DNA of 64,000 bases from Cribrihabitans marinus. GTDB lineage: Bacteria > Pseudomonadota > Alphaproteobacteria > Rhodobacterales > Rhodobacteraceae. Within the stretch, counting starts at the first letter, position 1; each line of letters begins with the position of its first letter. Below are positions 60,164-64,000 of the stretch, piece after piece. The notes below the pieces were generated by a model, which saw only the letters and a list, made by a program, of their open reading frames with translations, had not been told where the DNA came from and made no database searches. The position numbers and the translations under genes were made by a program. The stretch is from contig NZ_FNYD01000001.1 of assembly GCF_900109035.1 (NCBI RefSeq), positions 310,001 to 374,000 of the forward strand, written 5' to 3'.

Positions 60164-60940
60164 ATGACCATGCAGCAAGACCCGCAGAACGCAGCCCAGG
60201 TTAAATTCGTCGGCGCCGGCCCCGGCGACCCCGATCTGTTGACCGTGCAGGCGCTGCGCGCGCTAGAGGCGGCGGACGTGGTGCTGCATGACCGTCTCGT
60301 CAGCGATGCGATCCTCGCGCTTGCCGGTGCGTCGGCGCGGCTGGTCGATGTGGGCAAGGCCGGGTTCGGCCCGTCCTGGGACCAGCGCGACATCGAGGCG
60401 CTGATCGTGGCCGAGGCCGCGTCGGGCGCGCGGGTGGTACGCCTGAAATCCGGCGATCCTGCCGTCTTCGGCCGTCTGGACGAGGAAATCGAGGCGGTCG
60501 AGGCCGCCGGCCTGAGCTGGCGCATCGTGCCGGGCCTGACCGCCGCATCGGCCGCGGTTGCCGCCATCGGCCAGAGCCTCACCCGCCGCGGACGCAATTC
60601 CGGCCTGCGCCTTCTGACCGGGCATGACATGCGCGGCTTTGCCGATCACGACTGGTCCGCGCTTGCCCGTCCGGGCGAGGTGGCGGCGATCTACATGGGC
60701 AAGAAATCCGCCCGTTTCATCCAGGGCCGGCTGATCATGCACGGGGCCGATCGCGCGACCCCGGTGACGCTGGTGGAAAACGCCTCGCGCCCCGATCAGC
60801 GGGTGCTGCCCACGACGCTCGACCGGCTGCCGGCCGATCTCGATGCCGCCGGGATGGACGGCCCGGTGCTGACGCTGTTCGGCCTGGCGCCCCGCGCCGC
60901 CGTCCGCACGCTTCCCCTGCTTCACGAGGAGTTCGCCTGA
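60164..60940 (+). CDS. cobA: uroporphyrinogen-III C-methyltransferase
   Basis: The protein has 258 residues from the ATG at 60164. It methylates uroporphyrinogen III at C2 and C7 with SAM to form precorrin-2, needed for the sirohaem of the sulfite reductase encoded downstream. Motifs are VKFVGAGPGDPDLLTVQALRAL, VVLHDRLVS, RLKSGDPAVFGR and GLTAASAAVAAIG. Only the methyltransferase domain of CysG is present; the oxidase/ferrochelatase half is absent. First gene of the cys operon. Confidence 0.93.
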   Translation: MTMQQDPQNAAQVKFVGAGPGDPDLLTVQALRALEAADVVLHDRLVSDAILALAGASARLVDVGKAGFGPSWDQRDIEALIVAEAASGARVVRLKSGDPAVFGRLDEEIEAVEAAGLSWRIVPGLTAASAAVAAIGQSLTRRGRNSGLRLLTGHDMRGFADHDWSALARPGEVAAIYMGKKSARFIQGRLIMHGADRATPVTLVENASRPDQRVLPTTLDRLPADLDAAGMDGPVLTLFGLAPRAAVRTLPLLHEEFA

Positions 60941-61254
60941 TGCCCCGCGCCTATACCCCCAAGATCGTCACCGCCAACGACCTTCTGGAAGGCGACGTGA
61001 TCTACCTGACCGCCGATGACCGCTGGTCGCGCCGCATGGCCGAGGCCGAGCTGATCACCGACGAGGCCCATGCCCAGCTGCGCCTGCTCGACGCCGAAAG
61101 GCAGACCGACCGCGTGGTGGGCGCCTACCTGGCCGATGCGCAAGCGGGCGAGTCGGGACCCGAACCAACCCATTTCCGCGAGGATTTCCGCCGCCGGGGG
61201 CCGTCCAACTATCGGCATGGCAAACAGGAAACCGCCCCGCAACCACGGGCCTGA
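60940..61254 (+). CDS. DUF2849 protein
   Basis: This 104-residue protein starts within the cobA stop (TGATG). The core YTPKIVTANDLLEGDVIYLTADDRWSRRMAEAELITDEAHAQL is typical of DUF2849, a small family found almost only in sulfite-reductase operons of alphaproteobacteria. No catalytic motif is visible. An accessory role in sirohaem insertion or electron transfer is a guess from linkage. Confidence 0.85.
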   Translation: MPRAYTPKIVTANDLLEGDVIYLTADDRWSRRMAEAELITDEAHAQLRLLDAERQTDRVVGAYLADAQAGESGPEPTHFREDFRRRGPSNYRHGKQETAPQPRA

Positions 61255-61331
61255 CACCGACCCGCCCTCTTCGCCCAAGCAACCCTCACGCAATTGGCCC
61301 CGGCTCCGGGGCTGCGACAAGGACCGCCAAA

Positions 61332-62999
61332 ATGTATCTCTATTCCGAGTTCGACACCGCCTTTCTGGCCGAGCGCAACGCCCAGTTCCGTGCCCAGGTG
61401 GAACGCCGCATCGACGGATCGCTGACCGAGGACGAGTTCAAGCCGCTGCGCCTGATGAACGGGCTCTACCTGCAACTGCACGCCTACATGCTGCGGGTTG
61501 CCATCCCCTATGGCACGCTGAGCAGCGCGCAGATGCGGCAGCTGGCGCTGCTGGCCGAGAAATGGGACAAGGGCTATGGCCATTTCACAACCCGCCAGAA
61601 CATCCAGTACAACTGGCCCAAGCTGCGCGACGTGCCCGACATGCTGGACGCGCTGGCTAAGGTCGGGCTGCACGCCATCCAGACCAGCGGCAACACCATC
61701 CGCAACGTGACCGCCGACCATTTCGCCGGCGCGACGGCGGACGAGGTGGCCGACCCGCGCCCCTATGCCGAGCTGCTGCGGCAATGGTCCACCGACCATC
61801 CCGAGTTCCAGTTCATGCCGCGCAAGTTCAAGATCGCCATCACCGGCGCCGAGGCCGACCGCGCGGTGATCAAGGCGCATGACATCGGGTTGCAACTGGT
61901 CGAGCGCGACGGCGTGCTGGGCGCCAAGGTGCTGGTCGGCGGCGGTCTGGGCCGCACGCCCATGCTGGGCAAGGTGCTGAACGAATTCGTGGCCTTCGAC
62001 GACCTGCTGGCCTATCTCGAGGCGGCGGTCAGCGTCTGGAACCAGCTGGGCCGGCGGGACAACAAGTTCAAGTCGCGCATCAAGATCACCGTGCACGAGC
62101 TTGGCATCGAGGAGATCCGGGCCCGCACCGAGGCCCGGTTCGCCGAGATCCGACCCGAGTTCCGAGGCGCCGACATGGAGCTGCTGGAGCGGATCAAGGC
62201 GCAGTTCGCGCCGCCGGCATTCCGCGACGGCTCCACGGCCGGGTTCGAAAGTGCCTATTCCAACGATCCCGTCTTCCGCTCCTGGATCGACACCAACATC
62301 GCGCCGCACAAGCGGGCCGATCACGCCATCGTCACGGTCTCGCTCAAGGCGCATGGCGCGACCCCCGGCGACGCCACCGCCGAGCAGATGCGGCTGCTGG
62401 CCGATCTGGCCGAGCGCTACGGCCATGACGAGCTGCGCATCAGCCACGAGCAGAACGTGATCCTGCCGCATGTGCACAAATCGGACTTGCCGGCGGTTCA
62501 TGCCGCGCTCAAGGAACACGGGCTGGCCACCGCCAATATCGGTCTGATTTCGGATATCATCGCCTGCCCCGGCATGGATTACTGCGCGCTGGCGACCGCC
62601 CGGTCGATCCCGGTTGCGCAACAGATCGCCACGCGGTTCGACGAGCTGAAGCTGGAGCACGATATCGGCCATCTGAAGATCAAGATCTCGGGCTGCATCA
62701 ACGCCTGCGGCCATCACCACGTGGGCCATATCGGCATCCTCGGGCTGGATCGCGCGGGCGTCGAGAACTACCAGATCACGCTGGGCGGCGACGGAACCGA
62801 GACCGCCGCGCTGGGCCAACGCACCGGGCCGGGCTTTGCCTATGACCAGATCGTGCCGGCCATCGAGCGGCTGGTCTATGCCTATCTCGACCTGCGCGAG
62901 GGGCCGGAAGAGACCTTCCTGCAGACCTATCGCCGGCTGGGCATGGCGCCGTTCAAGTCGGCCCTCTACGACGAAGAGGCCCGTGCCGATGCCGCTTGA
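61332..62999 (+). CDS. cysI: sulfite reductase haemoprotein (nitrite/sulfite reductase family)
   Basis: This 555-residue sirohaem/[4Fe-4S] enzyme reduces sulfite to sulfide with six electrons. The cluster and sirohaem cysteines are Cys412 and Cys418 (CPGMDYC) and Cys455 and Cys459 (SGCINACGHHHVGH). Substrate-site basic residues appear in GHFTTRQNIQYNW. No CysJ flavoprotein is encoded, so ferredoxin is the likely donor. A nitrite reductase function is less likely given cysH next to it. The cysH start lies inside its last codons. Confidence 0.94.
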   Translation: MYLYSEFDTAFLAERNAQFRAQVERRIDGSLTEDEFKPLRLMNGLYLQLHAYMLRVAIPYGTLSSAQMRQLALLAEKWDKGYGHFTTRQNIQYNWPKLRDVPDMLDALAKVGLHAIQTSGNTIRNVTADHFAGATADEVADPRPYAELLRQWSTDHPEFQFMPRKFKIAITGAEADRAVIKAHDIGLQLVERDGVLGAKVLVGGGLGRTPMLGKVLNEFVAFDDLLAYLEAAVSVWNQLGRRDNKFKSRIKITVHELGIEEIRARTEARFAEIRPEFRGADMELLERIKAQFAPPAFRDGSTAGFESAYSNDPVFRSWIDTNIAPHKRADHAIVTVSLKAHGATPGDATAEQMRLLADLAERYGHDELRISHEQNVILPHVHKSDLPAVHAALKEHGLATANIGLISDIIACPGMDYCALATARSIPVAQQIATRFDELKLEHDIGHLKIKISGCINACGHHHVGHIGILGLDRAGVENYQITLGGDGTETAALGQRTGPGFAYDQIVPAIERLVYAYLDLREGPEETFLQTYRRLGMAPFKSALYDEEARADAA

Positions 63000-63744
63000 C
63001 CGTCCCCAGCCCAGCGCGGACGACTCTGCCCTGACCGAGCGCGTGGCGGGGCTGAACACTAGGTTCCGCCACCACGGCGCGACGGATGTGCTGCGCGGGG
63101 CGCTGGAAAAGGCCGGAAAGATCGCGCTGGTCTCCAGCTTCGGCGCGGAATCCGTGGTGCTGCTGCACATGGCGGCGGTGATCGACCGCGCGACGCCGGT
63201 GATTTTCATCGACACCGAGATGCTGTTCACCGAAACGCTGGTCTACCAGGTCGAGGTGTCGGAACGGCTGGGCCTGAAGAACGTGCGGATCATCCGTGCG
63301 GATGAGGCCGAGGTCGGCCGCGAGGATCCCTATGGCGCGCTGCATCTGCGCGACACCGACGCCTGCTGCGCCCTGCGCAAGACCCGGCCGCTGCTGCGGG
63401 CGCTCGACGGGTATGACGGCTGGATCACCGGCCGCAAGCGGTTCCAGTCGGGCACCCGCGCGGCGCTCGATTTCTTCGAGGTCGAGGACGGAACCGGCCG
63501 GATCAAGGTCAACCCGCTGGCCCACTGGGCGCGCGAGGACGTGCGCGCCTATATGGACGAGAACCGCCTGCCCCGGCACCCGCTGGTGGCCAGGGGCTAT
63601 CCCTCGATCGGCTGTGCGCCCTGCACCTCGCCGGTCCGCGAGGGCGAGGACCCGCGCGCCGGACGCTGGCGCAACCAAGACAAGGACGAATGCGGCATCC
63701 ACATTGTCGATGGCAAGGTGGTCCGCGACGGAGCAAGCACATGA
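62989..63744 (+). CDS. cysH: adenylylsulfate (APS/PAPS) reductase
   Basis: This 251-residue protein reduces activated sulfate to sulfite. The PP-loop region reads IALVSSFGAESVVLLHM. The paired cysteines Cys126-Cys127 (DACCALRK) and Cys209-x2-Cys212 (GCAPCTSPV) are the [4Fe-4S] ligands that mark the APS-reducing, plant/bacterial type rather than the enterobacterial PAPS type. The ATG overlaps the end of cysI by eleven bases; the stop overlaps the next start. Confidence 0.94.
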   Translation: MPLDRPQPSADDSALTERVAGLNTRFRHHGATDVLRGALEKAGKIALVSSFGAESVVLLHMAAVIDRATPVIFIDTEMLFTETLVYQVEVSERLGLKNVRIIRADEAEVGREDPYGALHLRDTDACCALRKTRPLLRALDGYDGWITGRKRFQSGTRAALDFFEVEDGTGRIKVNPLAHWAREDVRAYMDENRLPRHPLVARGYPSIGCAPCTSPVREGEDPRAGRWRNQDKDECGIHIVDGKVVRDGAST

Positions 63745-64000
63745 CTGTAATCGTGACCGATACCGGCTTTGGCCCCGATGACTGGACCGGCGGCTTCGCC
63801 GCACCCGGCGCCGCGGCCAACACTGTGACCGCGCTGGACGTGCCGTCCGACGCCGATCCCGACGTGCTGGCCGAACAACTGGACGGCGTGCAACTGGTGC
63901 GGGTCGATTTCCCGTCCTTCGCCGACGGCCGCGGGTTCACCATCGCGCGCACCTTGCGCCGCAAGGGCTTTGCCGGGCGCTTGCGGGCCCGGGGCCACGT
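63741..64000 (+). CDS. DUF934 protein (5' part; continues beyond window)
   Basis: The first 86 or so codons are present: MTVIVTDTGFGPDDW, then VRVDFPSFADGRGFTIARTLRRKGFAGRLRARGH. This matches DUF934, a small protein family linked to cysH and cysI in proteobacteria, with a proposed role in sulfite reduction. The ATG overlaps the cysH stop (ATGA). The right edge of the window cuts the gene. Confidence 0.85.
   Translation, partial: MTVIVTDTGFGPDDWTGGFAAPGAAANTVTALDVPSDADPDVLAEQLDGVQLVRVDFPSFADGRGFTIARTLRRKGFAGRLRARGH

Overview
The window is GC-rich (roughly 65 % by eye) bacterial chromosome. Gene content and order point to a marine alphaproteobacterium of the Rhodobacteraceae (Roseobacter group). 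The supporting signs are three TRAP transporter loci, a C4-type hemA (5-aminolevulinate synthase) with an FNR box, an ispG/RodZ-like pair, a sulfate-assimilation operon with DUF2849 and DUF934 next to an Lrp-type regulator, and compact ATGA/TGATG gene overlaps. No phage, insertion sequence or CRISPR array is visible. These assignments rest on reading the sequence; no database search was run.

Layout. 1-3063: the 5' part of a TRAP solute-binding gene, divergent from a Cache-domain histidine kinase and a LuxR-type response regulator. 3064-5751: ilvBN, preceded by an apparent transcription attenuator (promoter, 15-codon leader peptide carrying L-V-V-I-V, antiterminator, terminator). 5776-9471: a small hypothetical gene, an XRE regulator, a Rieske oxygenase with a coupled 71-residue protein, and a DUF2189 membrane protein. 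9833-11920: a large RTX protein. 11922-19275: prfB, a broken aminoglycoside-phosphotransferase-like gene, PBP1A, an unusual peptidoglycan-binding-domain protein and an AmiC-type amidase. 19318-29426: an aminotransferase, an M48 protease with TPRs, a DsbA-like protein, ispG, a RodZ-like protein, hemA, an M20 peptidase and a haloacetate-dehalogenase-like hydrolase. 29439-29641: two identical tRNA-Asp genes.

30925-40718: a probable catabolic island. An RpiR regulator faces an operon for an N-formylglutamate-amidohydrolase-family enzyme, TRAP Q and M subunits, a DUF4336 protein, TRAP P, a glutamine-synthetase-like ligase, an NTF2-like protein, an aldehyde dehydrogenase and an iron alcohol dehydrogenase. 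The enzyme set fits import of an amino-alcohol-type compound, gamma-glutamylation, two oxidations and hydrolytic release. I regard it as the best candidate here for an undescribed pathway.

40868-51760: mostly housekeeping genes (outer-membrane protein, tRNA-Val, HU-like protein, lon, tgt, nucleoside hydrolase, SPFH/NfeD pair, SufT and IscA-like Fe-S factors, a 2OG-Fe oxygenase, tpiA). 51819-58222: a dctBD-dctPQM C4-dicarboxylate locus in which DctD has lost the Walker A lysine and the sigma54-contacting GAFTGA loop but is followed by two clean DctD-like palindromes. 58272-59453: a cytochrome P450. 59539-64000: an Lrp/AsnC regulator divergent from cobA-DUF2849-cysI-cysH-DUF934 (sulfate assimilation); the last gene is cut by the window edge.
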